From NCBI GenBank assembly GCA_009741485.1, contig CM019214.1:55470761-55534760 (forward strand): a DNA stretch of 64,000 nucleotides. Reading direction: 5' to 3'. Of the stretch, positions 26,480-39,100 are shown piece after piece (the stretch's first letter is position 1; the number at the start of each line of letters is the position of its first letter). The notes beneath the pieces are model-generated. The model made no database searches, was not told where the DNA came from, and saw only the letters and a program-made list of their open reading frames with translations. The stretch is from Malurus cyaneus samueli (taxonomy: Eukaryota > Chordata > Aves > Passeriformes > Maluridae). The position numbers were made by a program, and so were the translations under genes.

Positions 26480-26860
26480 AATTCCATGGGCCGGATGCAT
26501 TGCACTCACAAGACCTAAAGGCTCATGGCGTTGTAAGGTTTCTCTCAATTATCCTGGTATAGTTATGACCAACAGGAGAGATTCCTGAAGAATGGAAGAG
26601 AGAAAACATTACTCTTGGCTTCAATGACAGAAAGAAAGTTCAGGATTACACATAGGTCAGTATCCCTGCTGACTCTGGGAAGATGATTGGTAATATCTTC
26701 CTGGAAATTATACACATACATGAAGGAAAAGTAGTCAGCATGGATTTATAAAAAGGTAATCATGCTCAATCAACATCATAGCCTTCTACAGTGAAGAGAA
26801 TAGACTGGTGGACATAGAGAAAGCAATGGGTTAGTGGGTTATACTTTCACAGCAGATGTG
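26480..26860 (+). mobile_element. CR1 LINE fragment, RT N-terminal part, heavily decayed
   Basis: On the + strand, broken frames resemble successive blocks of CR1 ORF2. ATGGGCCGGATGCATTGCAC (26485-26504) matches the MGPDAMHP-type block. PEEW-like sequence follows at 26584 (CCTGAAGAATGGAAGAGAG). Next comes a GRK...D...VSLLTL-like block near 26630-26680, then a KVV...FIKG-like block and VDIEKA near 26811-26830. Frameshifts and stops separate every block. Neither the FADD catalytic region nor the 3' end is present, so the piece is internal and dead. Boundaries are approximate. Confidence 0.7.
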
Positions 26861-27377
26861 ATATTCTACCATCTCTATATTATGAGAGAACCATAAGAGT
26901 CACTATTTAACTAAAGTGCTGTTACTCACTATGGAAATCTAATCCAAAATTAAAATTTTTTACTATAGATTTAGAGATAAACATTTGGAGCTAAACGTGT
27001 GTCTTTTTGGCCGAGATGAAGACAGTTTAATATGTCTCACATAAATGTTCCCATCTATAACAGAACTCTGCTTTGAAATTTAGGTTATTGTCAATACAAC
27101 CATCAAGTGAGTGACAGAAATGCTAGAATCTTAAAGCAGTCCAGGGAAAGGAAAAATTTATCATACTCAAGAAAAATGAGATATCAAGAAAAATACTGAA
27201 TCTTCCCTTTCCTTTGGCAGCCTGGAAATCAGAGCACTTCTCTCCACAGTAGAGAAAAATGTAGAAAAGATTAGAAGTAAGAAAAACAGCACTCTGTCAG
27301 AAAATGCAAGTTTTGTCTCTAAATCTTCTGCCCAATTATCACTACAAGATATTGCGCTAGAAGAATTCTCATAAAAA
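26861..27377. other. Spacer between two CR1 fragments
   Basis: About 500 bp of AT-rich sequence in which I recognise no gene, RNA or repeat. Confidence 0.6.
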
Positions 27378-27785
27378 TCTTAGAATTGTTTGGGCTGGGT
27401 GGATCAAAGATTATTTAGTTCCAGCCCCTTTGTTATGGGTGGGGACCCCTTCCACTACACCGAGTTGCGCATCCAACCTGGCATTGAACATTTGTATGAA
27501 TGAGGCACCCACAACTTCTCTGGACAAACTGTTTCAGAGTTTCACTACCCACACCATAAAGGAAATCTTCTTTGTATTTTGTCTAAAACTGCCATGTTGC
27601 AGTTTAAAACTATTCTTCCTTGTTCTGTCAGTACATGCCCTTGTTAGAACTCCCTCTATGGCTGTCTTGTAGGCCCCCTTTAGACACTGGAAGGTGCTCT
27701 AAAATATCCACAGAGCCTTCTCTTCTGAAGGTTGAATGCTGTTTAACTATTTCTGCCCTGTCTGTGCATATCACAGCTGAATATC
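27378..27785 (-). mobile_element. CR1 LINE 3' end, minus strand
   Basis: Reads on + as the reverse complement of the CR1 3' end. It starts CTTAGAATTGTTTGGGCTGG at 27381 (the usual AGAATGGTTTGGGTTGG end). It continues through a CCCACAACTTCTCTGGACAA block, CAGTTTAAAACTATTCTTCC, the hallmark CTTGTAGGCCCCCTTTAGAC (about 27667-27686), and CCTTCTCTTCTGAAGGTTGA. Similarity fades after about 27785. Divergence is moderate, including a TGCGC variant of the usual ACCAGGTTGC block. The + strand frames across it (27430-27672, 27620-27829) are antisense to the element and not genes. Confidence 0.92.
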
Positions 27786-29477
27786 ACAATTCCTATACTT
27801 TCTCAATGCATTGCATTACAGAAATCTGAAGAAATATGAAAGAATGTGACTCTATTAGTAATCCTTAAATGACATAAATTGTCTGTATTCTGTCTTTCCT
27901 GCAGAAAGTCACAAGAAACTGTGATTGAAGATACTCTTTGCTCCATTATAAACTTCTTCATCTGACAAGGATGAGTCCTTGCACCTGAGAGCTGTTGAGT
28001 AAGTGGCTTCAGAAAATCCCAAACACATTTGCTGTTGAATTAAGAAGCTTTGTATGCTGAATACCTCAGATTAGAAACTTTCTCACGGTTAGTGCATTCA
28101 GCTTGGCAAGGGGCTTCATCATTCCCATTAAAGAAAAGCAGATTCTTTACATATTTGTTCTGTCATAATTTTTGTGGTCTGATCCACACAGTAACTGGAG
28201 TACAAGGACATTTATTTGGATACACTACTGAAACATTCTCGGTAATGCATGTTACTTTTCATTAGGTAGGAGAGGATATTTATATTTCTTCTAATAGACT
28301 GATCAAATAAAGCCCATTTAGGGGTTGAATTACATGGTCACAGTCATCACAAAAGTAATTGCCATCAAGTAGCTCTGCCACTGAGGGGCTACAGAGACGA
28401 ACAATGCACTTTAGGAGTACACTTTTGTCTTTTAAGTTATGCTTCTTCCATAAGCCAGCAGAAGAAGATCTCTAAACAAGTTATTGAGGTCAGGGTTGTT
28501 TTGAATAATGTTCCAATGTTTCCCTGATAATTGCTTGGATTCTGCCTACCTATTCTTTAACCTAGTGGCATGGCTAATAGAAAGTTATTTGTGTTTTGAT
28601 GCAGAGTTGTTTCAATAAGAGCTCCACTCATGCTTTTCTAACTCCAGATTTATTCTAGGCATGAGGGAATTGTGCTTAAGGCAAACACCTATAAAATAAA
28701 TAAAACTTCTCTCTCAGCCCATAAGACCTTTTCAATAAAGGCCTTTATGTTAGAGAATCTCTTGAATATAAAATGTTATTTAATCAGTAAGTCCCAGCTT
28801 TTATTAAAGCTAGCAATTTTTGTAAGATTTTTTTTGCTTGTGAATAGGTATATTTTCTATGATAGGCAATATTTCATCTTGAAACTTGTTAGTAAAACCA
28901 TGTATCAAAATAATGTTATTTTTTCCTATTATGTTTAATACAGAGATGAAATATTTTACAAATTTTCTCTGCACTTGTCAAAATAAACAAAATATAATTT
29001 TCAGGATAATTTGTAATGAATTTTAAACTTTTTTTTTTGTTGGCAAGTTACATTTTCATCCTTACAATGTGGAAATAAAGAAGATTCATGTATGCTTTTC
29101 TTTGGATATATACCATGTCACTTTGACTGGAATAAATGAGTAAGCTTACAGTAAGGTGTGCAAAGTCTAATAAGTAATGCAGAAATTATTATGTGCACAC
29201 ATTTTGGAAGTGAAACAACTTGTGTATTGACCATACTTCCCCAGTTATTTAAATGTTATTTTCAATATATTTAGTTTTGTAAGAAAAAATCCATGTAAAG
29301 CCTATATTTTGATTTATGATGACAAAAAGCAAAAAAAGAATGCTAAATTTCCTTCCACCTCTGATAGAAACAGCATTTTATTCTTTATTTCAGTGTTAGT
29401 ATTTTAACTCCTTATTTGGGAGAAACCCCAGAGGTCTTTGTGTGGAACAAAGAATGTACTCTTCTATCTCTTTACAT
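27786..29477. other. Gene-free AT-rich stretch
   Basis: No supported gene or recognisable repeat in about 1.7 kb. The open frames at 28050-28265 and 28672-28938 lack domains and have AT-driven composition. Confidence 0.6.
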
Positions 29478-29544
29478 TGACATTGATGTTGGACTAGATG
29501 ATTTGGAAAGTCTCTTACAACATGGATGATTCTGTGACTCTGAT
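29478..29544 (+). mobile_element. CR1 LINE, terminal 3' scrap
   Basis: Only the last ~65 bp of a CR1 remain: GATGTTGGACTAGATGATTT at 29485-29504 followed by a CTTACAACATGGATGATTCT block and CTGTGACTCTGATT, a degenerate form of the short terminal repeats. Such extreme 5' truncation is common for CR1. Confidence 0.82.
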
Positions 29545-30408
29545 TAAAAAAATAACCCACAAAGTACACAAAGAGAACACTTGTAATTGAAGTGAGTATC
29601 AGTTCTGACTAAAGTCCTTGTGGAAAATATGCAAAAATGCATTAAAAGTGCTTGTAATGGATGTGAAAACAACAAGTTTTGGAAGAATTGTCCAAACCAT
29701 GGTGATGCTAGCCAGAAATTGCTGACAAATAAAATAAACCCTCTAAAGATGAAACTGGGGGAGAGTTTATCATTTAAAATACAGAGCCCAAATTAATCAT
29801 TTCTGTAATTTGAATGAAGTCAGTTGGAATTATCCCAGGAATGAATATAGCCCAATTTGTTAAAGATATGGTACTGTAAATACTGCACTGTGTCAGATGT
29901 ACATCTGTTCAACAACTGCCTCAGCTAAATAAATAAGAGACTCTTTCCCCTTAGCTAAAAGCAACCTAACCACTTAACTCAGACTATCTCATTCTGTCAG
30001 GGTGCAGAAGTGGTCTTCGAACAAAGGATCTCTGTATTTTTCACTTGGAATCAAGTAGGGCATCTAAAATGATTTAAATAAAGAAAAGAAACAAAAATAA
30101 AAGAGAAGAAATTACCAAAGATCAGAAAGAAATAAAGGAAGGAGGGCAGCATGAAGGGGTGTTCAGAATACAGCATTCAGTCACTAACAGTCTGATCTTC
30201 AAAGGATTTCAACCAAGTCATTAAAATAGGAGGTTAGTTTTTAATGAGAAGGTATACAAGTTGCCTAGTATAATTAGACAGTGGGCTCTGAGGATTTACA
30301 GGACTTAAGGATTTTTGAAAGAGAAGAAATATCTGAGAAAACTGAGTTTAGCAAGTACTATCCCTAATATTTTGCAACCTGCACATCTGTAAATTGTTTT
30401 CATATTAT
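29545..30408. other. Gene-free stretch before the solo LTR
   Basis: No supported gene. AT-rich and partly A-rich (30065-30150). A short segment near 29815-29860 vaguely resembles old sauropsid interspersed repeats, but not enough to annotate. Confidence 0.55.
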
Positions 30409-30984
30409 TGCGCTTTAATCCCCCAAGCCCTACACAGCCACTTGCTCACCCTCCCACCAGTGGGACGGGTGAGAGAGAAGGAAGAGTGAAAGTGAGAAAA
30501 CTCATGGATTGAGATAAAGACTGTTTAAGAGGTACAGCAGAAGCTGTGTGCACACAAGCAAAGCAAGACAAGGAATTCATTCACGACTTCATGGGCGAGC
30601 AGGTGTTCAGCCAGGAGAGCAGGGCTCCATCACATTTGATTATGACTTGAGAAGACAAACACCACCATGTTGAATGACTCCCTCCCTCTTCTTCCTTCTT
30701 CCCCCAGCTTTATATGCTGCATATGAAGCCATAAAATCTGGACTATCCCTTAGGTCAGCTGGGGTCAGCTGACCTGGTTGAGTCCCCTCCTGGCTTCATT
30801 TGCATTCCCAGCTTTCTGTGAGTGGTGTGGGGTGAGTGGCAGAAAAGACCTTGACTCTGTGTAAGCCCTGCTCAGCAATAGCTAAAAGATCCCTGAATTA
30901 TCCACACTATTTTCAGCACAAATTAAAAATATAGCCCCATATAACTCACTGAAAAGTAACTGTAGCCCAGCCAAAACCAGTGCA
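30409..30984 (+). mobile_element. Solo ERV LTR with 5-bp target-site duplication
   Basis: A complete 576-bp LTR starting TG (30409) and ending CA (30984), directly flanked by ATTAT on both sides (30404-30408 and 30985-30989). TG...CA ends plus an identical 5-bp target duplication define a full insertion, and 5 bp fits the ERVL-type class in birds. Internal hallmarks of this bird LTR family are visible: CACAGCCACTTGCTCACC, AAAGTGAGAAAACTCATGG, GAGATAAAGACTGTTTAA, and the terminal CCCAGCCAAAACCAG. A TATA-like TTTATATG is at 30709-30716. AATTAAA at 30921 is a possible variant polyadenylation signal. No gag-pol-env sequence is present, so recombination between two LTRs probably removed the interior. 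Its relative at 63909 shares the GAGAAAACTCATGG segment. Confidence 0.93.
30709..30716 (+). promoter_or_regulatory. TATA-like element in the solo LTR
   Basis: TTTATATG about 300 bp into the LTR is placed where a U3 TATA box would be expected. About 40 bp downstream lies an imperfect inverted repeat (30752-30775) containing CAGCTG at 30756-30761 and again at 30766-30771. Activity is not shown by sequence. Confidence 0.4.
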
Positions 30985-31778
30985 ATTATGTGTGCTTTAA
31001 ACCTTGTGAGACACTGTAAAACAATAGTTCCTTCCTCACTAGCTGTTTTGATGGAAAATTCTGCTGTGGATTTTACTGGATCCTTTCATCCTCTCTCCCC
31101 ACTATTCTCACACAGTGAAAGCTATCCTTTTTGTTTACTAGATGATCCATCATGTATACTTTACTTATGTACAAAAGAGTTTAGTAAGGTCAGCAAGTGA
31201 AAGCAAGGCCATGCTTTCATGAAGGATTTTTTCTCCTCTGTTTACCACTATGCAGTTAAAAGGCTGAAGTTTTACACAAATGCATCATTAACTTGAAACA
31301 CTGATAAGTCCTCCTAGTGATCAACCCATAGAAACATTATTTAGAGTTAAGTTTCTCTCTAGCTTAACCTAGTAAATCTAGTAGAGATGCTTCCTCTCCG
31401 CCCCCATCATCTCATGGATCCTTTTCCTTTACTTTGTTTTTGTTTTCCATGCTTAGATGTGGTGGTATCCTTCTCAAGCTCCCAGCTTCTCTTTTTTCTT
31501 CCATATGAGAAGGCTTTTTGCATGTAAGCACTTCCCAACTTTTTTTATTTTTAGGGAATAAAAGAGCTGAATGCACGTTTTAATACATTTTTAATGGCTG
31601 TTGCTGACAGACAAGACACTTTGTTGGTATTGTCCTACATTACTATTATGTTAAAAGACTTTTATTTTTATCAATATCTATTGTGCCGTCTGGTTAAAAT
31701 GACAAAGACTCCCACGCTGAGCAAATTGAACAAGCTTTTCACTTCATTGAAGAAAAGGACCAGTTCTGGCTGCAATGG

Positions 31779-31779
<1 letters not shown>

Positions 31780-31811
<32 letters not shown>
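31780..31811. repeat. Poly-T tract (32 T)
   Basis: Pure run of 32 T. No reverse-complement polyadenylation signal or recognisable retrocopy lies downstream. Confidence 0.95.
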
Positions 31812-31812
<1 letters not shown>

Positions 31813-32850
31813 GAGAGGGGGAGTCATTGTTCACATTCTATTGACTCTATAGTTCCTGTTAAATAATGTTCATGTATTATTAAGAGAATATTCATCTTTA
31901 GTGTACAAATAACTTTCTTTAAAATGCCATTCCATTTAGGGTATTTCCTCATGAGACTTGGTCTTCTGCTGCCACCTATAGCCAATATAAGTTATTGTTG
32001 CCTGTTGTGTCTTTTACATAATGCAAATGACAGGGACATGCCTTTGTTACAAGAGACGTTTCTCCAGTTTCACGTATCAGCATAATTTTGTTTGTAAAAT
32101 GTATTGGAGAAAGTCACACAGAGATACTATAAGAGAAATCACAGAACTAGCCAAAAACATTCTCATTGACTTATACTCAAAAACTTTTTGCTGTAGGATG
32201 AACATATTTTACCCTGTTAATTCTCTCTCCCAAAGTGAAAAGAGTTTCTTCTTCCAACTACATACATCATTCTGTTCTGTGTTTGATCATTGTTTATTGT
32301 GCCTCTTGTGCTCAAGACAGCACTTAGTGATAAGGTTTACTTGCATCTCACTCTAAGGTGGTGAAATACCCTTTGTATGTCCTTCATGCTCATCGTTCTT
32401 TTGCTGTATCAGATTGGAGGGAAAATTAAGAGTGGTGTTTTCTTCTGTTGTTTGAACACACAGTAGAGATTAAATTCTGCCCAGTTCCAGGCCTCTTGGA
32501 GCTGTAAATCTCACAACAGGCACTGCACAGATGTGTATCAGAAGAATATCAACCTTTGCCTCATTCTGCTCAACCTCTATGGGCACAGTGAAAGAAACTT
32601 CTGTTAGGAAATTGTACAGCACAATGAAGTGCTAAAAAAGGTGTAAAAATGAGAAAATCTCAGTGTATATTTACTCAAATATGGTGACTCACCATCTACA
32701 GAGTCTTGAGATCAAAAAGACTCTTCTTCACCTGTTCCATCTCTGGGGTCTTGTTCCAGTGGCAGAAACAAGCTCCTGTTACACTTTTAACACATGATAA
32801 TGTAGCGATACAGCTGCAATGCAAGCTGGGGTCAACTCTTCCCTATGCAG

Positions 32851-32886
<36 letters not shown>
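32851..32886. repeat. Poly-A tract (36 A)
   Basis: Pure run of 36 A. The 50 bases before it contain no AATAAA, arguing against a processed-transcript tail. Confidence 0.95.
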
Positions 32887-32889
<3 letters not shown>

Positions 32890-33902
32890 TTAGACTGCAA
32901 ACTGAAAGGCAACAGGTAGTTTTGTGTGTATGTGTTGTGGGGAAAGGGGAGGATATGTGTCAAAACCTGAACTTTTGATTCTCAAAGACAGCAGCACATG
33001 CTACTTAAGACTGATAAAGGGTAACTGTAATTTTCTTATGAATTTGACTATGCAAAAATGTCACTTCCTGAATCCCCCAGTTATGAAAGATGCAGGAGAC
33101 AGAGCCACCAGCTGAGACAGCAAGCAGACAATATATTTCTGCATGTAAACTACTTAGGCTGGGAAGTTCAGAAAAAGAAAAGGAGAAAAAAAAAGAACAG
33201 GACCAAGTGACTTCAGGGAACAGGAGGCAGCCTGGAAAGATTAAAGTGAAAATCACTGCTGGAGGAAAGGTCTGAAAAACCGGTGAAGACCCCAGATGTC
33301 AGACAGATACATGGAGAAGATGCCATGGGAATGGTCAGGGACCTTGTCTGATGTCCCCTAAGGTGGCTAACTGCCAGCAGCAGCACGGTGTGGAGAGGCA
33401 CCAATTTACACCTGATTTTCCCAGATCAGCAGGAGCAAAAGTTACAAATAGACAGAATCTCTGGTAAGGTCCCTACAAACTCAGTAGATCCCAGTTATGA
33501 CTTGGTTTAGCCTCTGTTTTCTTTGGAAGAAAATGTATTCACAAAGGAAGTAATCCCCTAAGCATAGGCATAATTCTTAAATTGAGCACTGCAAATGATA
33601 TTGGTCTAGTCACTGTGATACTGGATCAGGGAGCTTCTGAGCAATTTAGACCTGAAAAATCTTAGACTATTAGATGTCTGCATTTGATGGGTACAGAGAA
33701 GCTTAAAGCCATTGTAAATTTACAAATATTTGAATAAATAGAGGAAGGGTTTCTCTGATGAAAAAAAAAAAATCGGTGGTGGCATCTTTGCCTACTAAAC
33801 CAACATTTTTTTTATTCATCAAATAGAACTAAAATTAGAAAAATAAACAAAAAGACCCCTTACTCTCATCATCATTTTCTTCTTTGCTCATCTCCTTACT
33901 TT

Positions 33903-33975
33903 TATAGATTTCAAGGCTGGAAAGACCCGTGAAATGTCTGATTGACCTTCTGCTTAGCACAATTTTTAACCCTGT
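33903..33975 (-). mobile_element. Possible ancient CR1 3' end remnant, minus strand
   Basis: TATAGATTTCAAGGCTGGAA followed by GACC, a TGTCTGATTGACC block and CTTCTGCTTAGCACA resembles the 3' end of old sauropsid CR1 subfamilies (the AGATTTYAAGGCCAGAAGGGACC end, as remembered). It is short and divergent. Confidence 0.5.
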
Positions 33976-36105
33976 TCAGTGCCTTCTCACAATAACACAT
34001 TTGCATAACTATGTTTATCAGCCACAATGACCTTCCTCTTGCCTTCTACCAGTCATTGTAATTTAACACAAGAGGTACTTCATATACTACAGATTTGAAT
34101 ATGCCTTTTGCTGAAGAAGGGCTCACTTGTAAACACAGCCAGAATGTAAGTTTTGTGGTTAAATTTACTCGTAGATGTGCGTTGTGTCTATCACTACGTC
34201 AATATATCCATTTTGGTGATTTTTATTTCAAATATTATTTTTATCTGCAGAGGATTAAATTTTATTTCATTGAGTTTTATTCTGAGTAGTAAAATATAAG
34301 AAAAACTAGTTCAAAACCACCAATAGCAAATTAGACACAGCAGACTCTTAGAAGTCTTGCACTCTTGTTTTCTGCTTTATCTTAAACTCAAAACCAGGAA
34401 ATAGTATGCTGACTCATAGTAGAACAAAATTTAAGCTAAGGGTTAATAGGGCAAGCATTTTCCAGATCATTTCTACATATTAAAATGTAAACCATGAAAT
34501 AAAACATTGCCACATTTCACAGATCTATCCTTCATTTCTTTCTTCTCACTCCCAAAAAATTATGCCAGTTGTTATTTATTCTCTGTAATTTTTATTAAAT
34601 GCTGATAGAAATTACAAGGGCTAATTGCTGTATACTTTCATAAGCATGTATACTACACTTTTTGATGTTGCCATTTTGAAGTCAAATGAACTGCTAAATG
34701 AGAATGAGTAATGTGTACAAGAAGAGTCTGAGCTTTTAATTTTGATGGGAAAAGCAAGACCAATGTTGTTTTCACAGGAAATAATTATTTTGCAAATACA
34801 CAGTGATTAATTTCTGGTTCGCTTTTCAGATTATTATTACAAATGCTTTCAGACTCTCCAAGAAATACTGCGAAGTTCAAGTCCAATAAAATAAATTTTA
34901 TTTGTTCCTGTATGAATAGTGTAAATATATATTAAAGGCTTTGTTCTTTATCAGCCAAAATGTTCATTCGTTACTCACCCCCAATTGTCTCCTTTGCCTG
35001 AGAATTGGTATCTTTATTCATCTTAATGAAATAATTAACATGATTTCATTGACATGGATTGCTACCATGAAAAAAGTCTAAGAAATCAGTCCTGTATTAA
35101 GGAAGGAAGGATTTGGCCCAATCTCTATTAAATATGAGAATATAATTCTTTCTCAAGAAAGATGAATTTTCATCATCTATTTTCAGCTAATGAACTCTGT
35201 GATGACTGCTTTACATAGTACTCTGGATAGCAGTAAATGACTAGTGTACTTGAGAATTCAGATTTATTTTGCACATGTAAGATATTATTTTCATGCCTGA
35301 ACTTTAAGTACTCCTCATTCAGAATTTAAAATGTTTCATCAAACAATGAAGCATGTGTTAAAATCATAACCATTTGCACCAAAATTCATATAAAAAAAAT
35401 TGTACTTTACTTCCTTTGTATTTATTGTCCCCCCACAATAGGTGTCTAAACAATTTAGGAGATATATAGCAGGTTTATATGGTGGAAAAGAAGTGTTTCA
35501 TTATATTTTTTGTTTTAGCTTACATCAGAAGTGCAGCAATGTTAATTTAGAAAAATAAGTAGGTTTTAACTGTTTTTATGGGCAAAGACATAAAAGACAC
35601 ACAAAGACAAAGTAATAAAGCAAGCATGTGGACTTTATTAATCTATTATGAATAGTGTTATTACCATGAAATATATTATGCAGACTTTAGTCGATTTGCA
35701 ATGTGGTTTGTAAGAAATTAAACCACTGCTTGTTAGTGTGAAAGTGAAGAGGAATCTTAAATTCTACTAGACCTTGCTGTTGAATCTCAACTGTAGGTAA
35801 AAGACTCAGGAAGCCAAGAAGAGATGAAAGAAAGGATCAAAGAATGTCAAAGATATCTACTGCTGCATGGCAATTGTCATTTTGACATCCAGCAACCATT
35901 GTCTTTTTAAAACCACACTGAAGGCATGAAAATACAAATATTAGCTTAATAGTAACAGACTAATCTCTTTTGAAGTTCTGAGTCTTCTTTTCATTGTCTT
36001 TTATGTCTTTGTTCACTAGATCATTCTGTGCATATTTATTTTTAACCCTGGGACATGCTCATAAATGAAAAGGATGAAAAGGTAGGAAAGGTAGGAAAGC
36101 AAATT
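33976..36105. other. Gene-free AT-rich stretch
   Basis: Unique-looking AT-rich DNA with no supported gene or repeat. Just before the assembly gap, GGTAGGAAAG occurs twice in tandem (36081-36100). Confidence 0.6.
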
Positions 36106-36115
36106 NNNNNNNNNN
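36106..36115. other. Assembly gap (10 N)
   Basis: Ten undetermined bases. The round number suggests a placeholder, so the true missing length may differ. A further single N is at 63679. Confidence 0.98.
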
Positions 36116-39100
36116 CCACCACTTTCTGTTTCTCAGATATTTACTCTTCTCATTTTCACTAAAGGTCATGAAAGTGCTTTAAGTTTCTGTTTCTTTATGG
36201 AGAAGAGTCATAACCTGGAAACATGCTAATTACCAAACTGGATTGTCCCTGCACATCAGAAAATCCTGTCTTGAATGGAGAGAGAGAGGTGAGGGTAAAT
36301 TCAGTCTTAGGAATCTTCAGTATTTGTGCAGTGCCTTTACTTGACTAACACAGCAATTTGATGTAATGCAATTCTGTTTGAGAAATACCCACTGATATCT
36401 GGGGTCGAAAACTTCCATTGCATTAACGTTGAGGGGGACTTGAAATGAAACTATATTGTCTCTCTGGGATTTTAATTTTTCTTTTCCCTAGAGGGACAAA
36501 TAAATTATTTATTGAAATGACTTTGTGAAAGAATGTTGTCACTTTCCCTGTAAATTTGGTCTATAATAAGTGTTTTACACTTCCCCTAAGAAGAATTTAA
36601 AGCCTTGCTTAACAAAGAACCTGAAATTTGTTGAAATATTATCAATATGTGAGAGAAAAACAAGAAGAAAGTGTGGGTTTGTGACCTGAACCTCAGTGCT
36701 TTATGTATATAATCATGGACATGAAATAGAAAACACTATTAAGGGCCTTTTGTCCTACTTGAGTATGACACAAACAGAATTAGGTCACTTAGTTTAAACC
36801 TAAGCATGGTGCAGTGAGATTGTACACAACCCTATAAAGTGATGATCTTGTTTTTTACTTGTTTTATATTCCAATCTTGGTTTTCAAAACGGATGTAAAT
36901 AATTTTTAAAACACTTAGGAAAAGCTTGAGTACATAAAAATCCCAAAAATAAAACATGATACAATTAAATGGTACATGTGTCATGTAAAAACAATTGGAA
37001 ATGCATCCCAAGAGGACAAAAAAAAAATCACAAAAGATTAGGGACATATTTCAAAATACATCACTGAAGCAATCAACAATCATTAAAATGAACAACATAT
37101 CACCATAGGGAGTCCTAAATTAGAAATCCTTCATACTTCAGAAGTCAGTATAGTTAGTGTTGCCAATGGTACACTTGGGATTATTTTAATATACTATAGG
37201 ATCTAGCTGTTTGGCTGATATGCATAGTTACCCCTTTGATCAGTTATCATTTGTAATTTCCGTTTGATTTTTTTTATTATTATTATTTTGCATATAATGT
37301 TTCCAGTGATTTATCATCAGTCCTCTGTTTTAATGGAGGGGCTATTATTTATTACATGAAATATTTTTACCTCTTAGGAAGTGAGAGAATTACTTTGTCC
37401 TTTTTTTTTTAAGAAGAAGAAGAGACAGTTTGCCATATTTCATATTGTCCAACTTCTGTTTTATGGTGAGGACATTTACCTAAAGATGCTTGCTGGGGGC
37501 TATCCTTCTATTAGCTATAGTGCAGAAGCAAACAAGTTTGATTCAGCATTTTACTTTAGGATCTTTGAATACCAATATATAGAGATATCACTGTCATTCA
37601 CTCCTGGTTTTACCTACTTCAAAACAAAAAAAAAAAATGTTAGTGGATTGAGGATTTATTCCGTGTTTCTTTTGCAGACACTTTTTCCATGACGTTTTTC
37701 TCTCTTGAACAGAAGTTATGGAAAAGAGAGGGAAGCATTTTCCATTTAATTCCCATCTGATACAATCTGCATGGAGTTTCAAAACTGAAATTATGTAGAT
37801 ATTCAGAAGAATAAATATGTACAGCATGAATAATAGTGCATTTTTTTTTAAAAAAGGTAGATAGACTATTATAAAGAGACTGTAGGAAAAGAAAGATACT
37901 TTTATAAAAATATTTTAAATGAAACTTGAGAAATATTCTCAAATTTTGTTTCATTGTAGTTATAAATACTGATGAAGGAGCTTTTTGAAAGGATTAAATT
38001 ATGTTTAAAATCATGTGATTAAATGAAAATAGATTTTTATTGTAAGAGCTAAAATTTGGACAATCCAACCAATAGTTATTCAAGTCATCAGTGATATATG
38101 AGTGTTGGGCCAGAACGTTCTAACACTCCATTTGCTGCTATTGTGCCATTAAATTCTACAGAAGAAATTCTGGTGTTGGACATAATTTCTGCTTGTGTTT
38201 CTGTTTTGATATTATGGAGTGCATTCCATGAAGAACAGGACTAATTTGCACTAAAATAAACTTAATGCTGACTTCTTCTGCAAAGAGCAACAATGATCTC
38301 TAGTGGCAGCAACTTTTATTTCAAGCTTAGTGATAATAAAATGGAGGTGTTCTGCATCCTCATTTTATTTAGATTGAATGTGCTGACTGTGAAAATGTTG
38401 GGTCTTTTTTAAAAAAACATTCAAATAGTAGAAGTTAATGAAATTTAATTCCCTCTTTCAGTATTTCTCTCCTCTCTACACATGTTCAAGTTTGCAAATC
38501 TAGCAATCCCTTTGATAACAAGGCTATTTTACACATGTGACTGCTATATTTTTTTTTCCTAAACTTTTTCAGATATTTTACTTTCATGATTAATTTCAGC
38601 CAAGGCCTAGAGATCTCTGTGGAAATGCTGATATAACATCAGAAAATAACAAAATGCTAAATTTGCCCTTCCCTGTACACAGAGTAGATTTATACTGCCT
38701 TTATATATTTGCAAATAATTTTACATCAAAATTATAAGGTTTTGGCTACCCAAGCTAGCAGCATTGTGTTATCTAGGAACACATTATTAACAGTATGGAT
38801 TAGGAATTCTTGTAAAACTTTTGTATTTAAAAGAGACTTGGGATTAAAAGATGTTAGGTTTTCCATTAGTTTTGAAGGAAGAAAAGGAAAGAAAAATCCT
38901 CATCAAAACTCTTTTCTTTCCATATCCTATCCTCATTCTGTGATAACTATTTTATATTAAAAATATTAGGGCAATAGTGTTTTTAGAACCTCATAGTTGT
39001 TCACTTTCTGAAAATGTGTTTTCATCTCTCATTCTTTGTATCCTTTCAGAGATGTGGCAAAGTGAGGCAAGACAAAGCAAGGCAAAGTAAGGCTGCATGT

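Larger units (their letters stand above)
30990..33902. other. Gene-free stretch with long T and A tracts
   Basis: No supported gene. It includes a 32-T run and a 36-A run (listed). The frames at 31594-31866 and 32706-32978 merely read through these runs. The frame at 32021-32356 (111 codons, +) has no recognisable domain. The block 33080-33440 is less AT-rich, purine-rich in part, and unassigned. Confidence 0.6.

Noticed and set aside
29815..29862. Segment resembling old sauropsid repeats (GAAGTCAGTTGGAATT)
   Set aside because: Too short and too diverged to assign.
32021..32356. 111-codon plus-strand frame with several cysteines
   Set aside because: No spaced Cys/His pattern or other domain can be recognised; probably chance.
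32440..32886. Possible processed retrocopy ending in the 36-A run
   Set aside because: No AATAAA precedes the run, the upstream sequence resembles no known mRNA, and no flanking duplication was seen.
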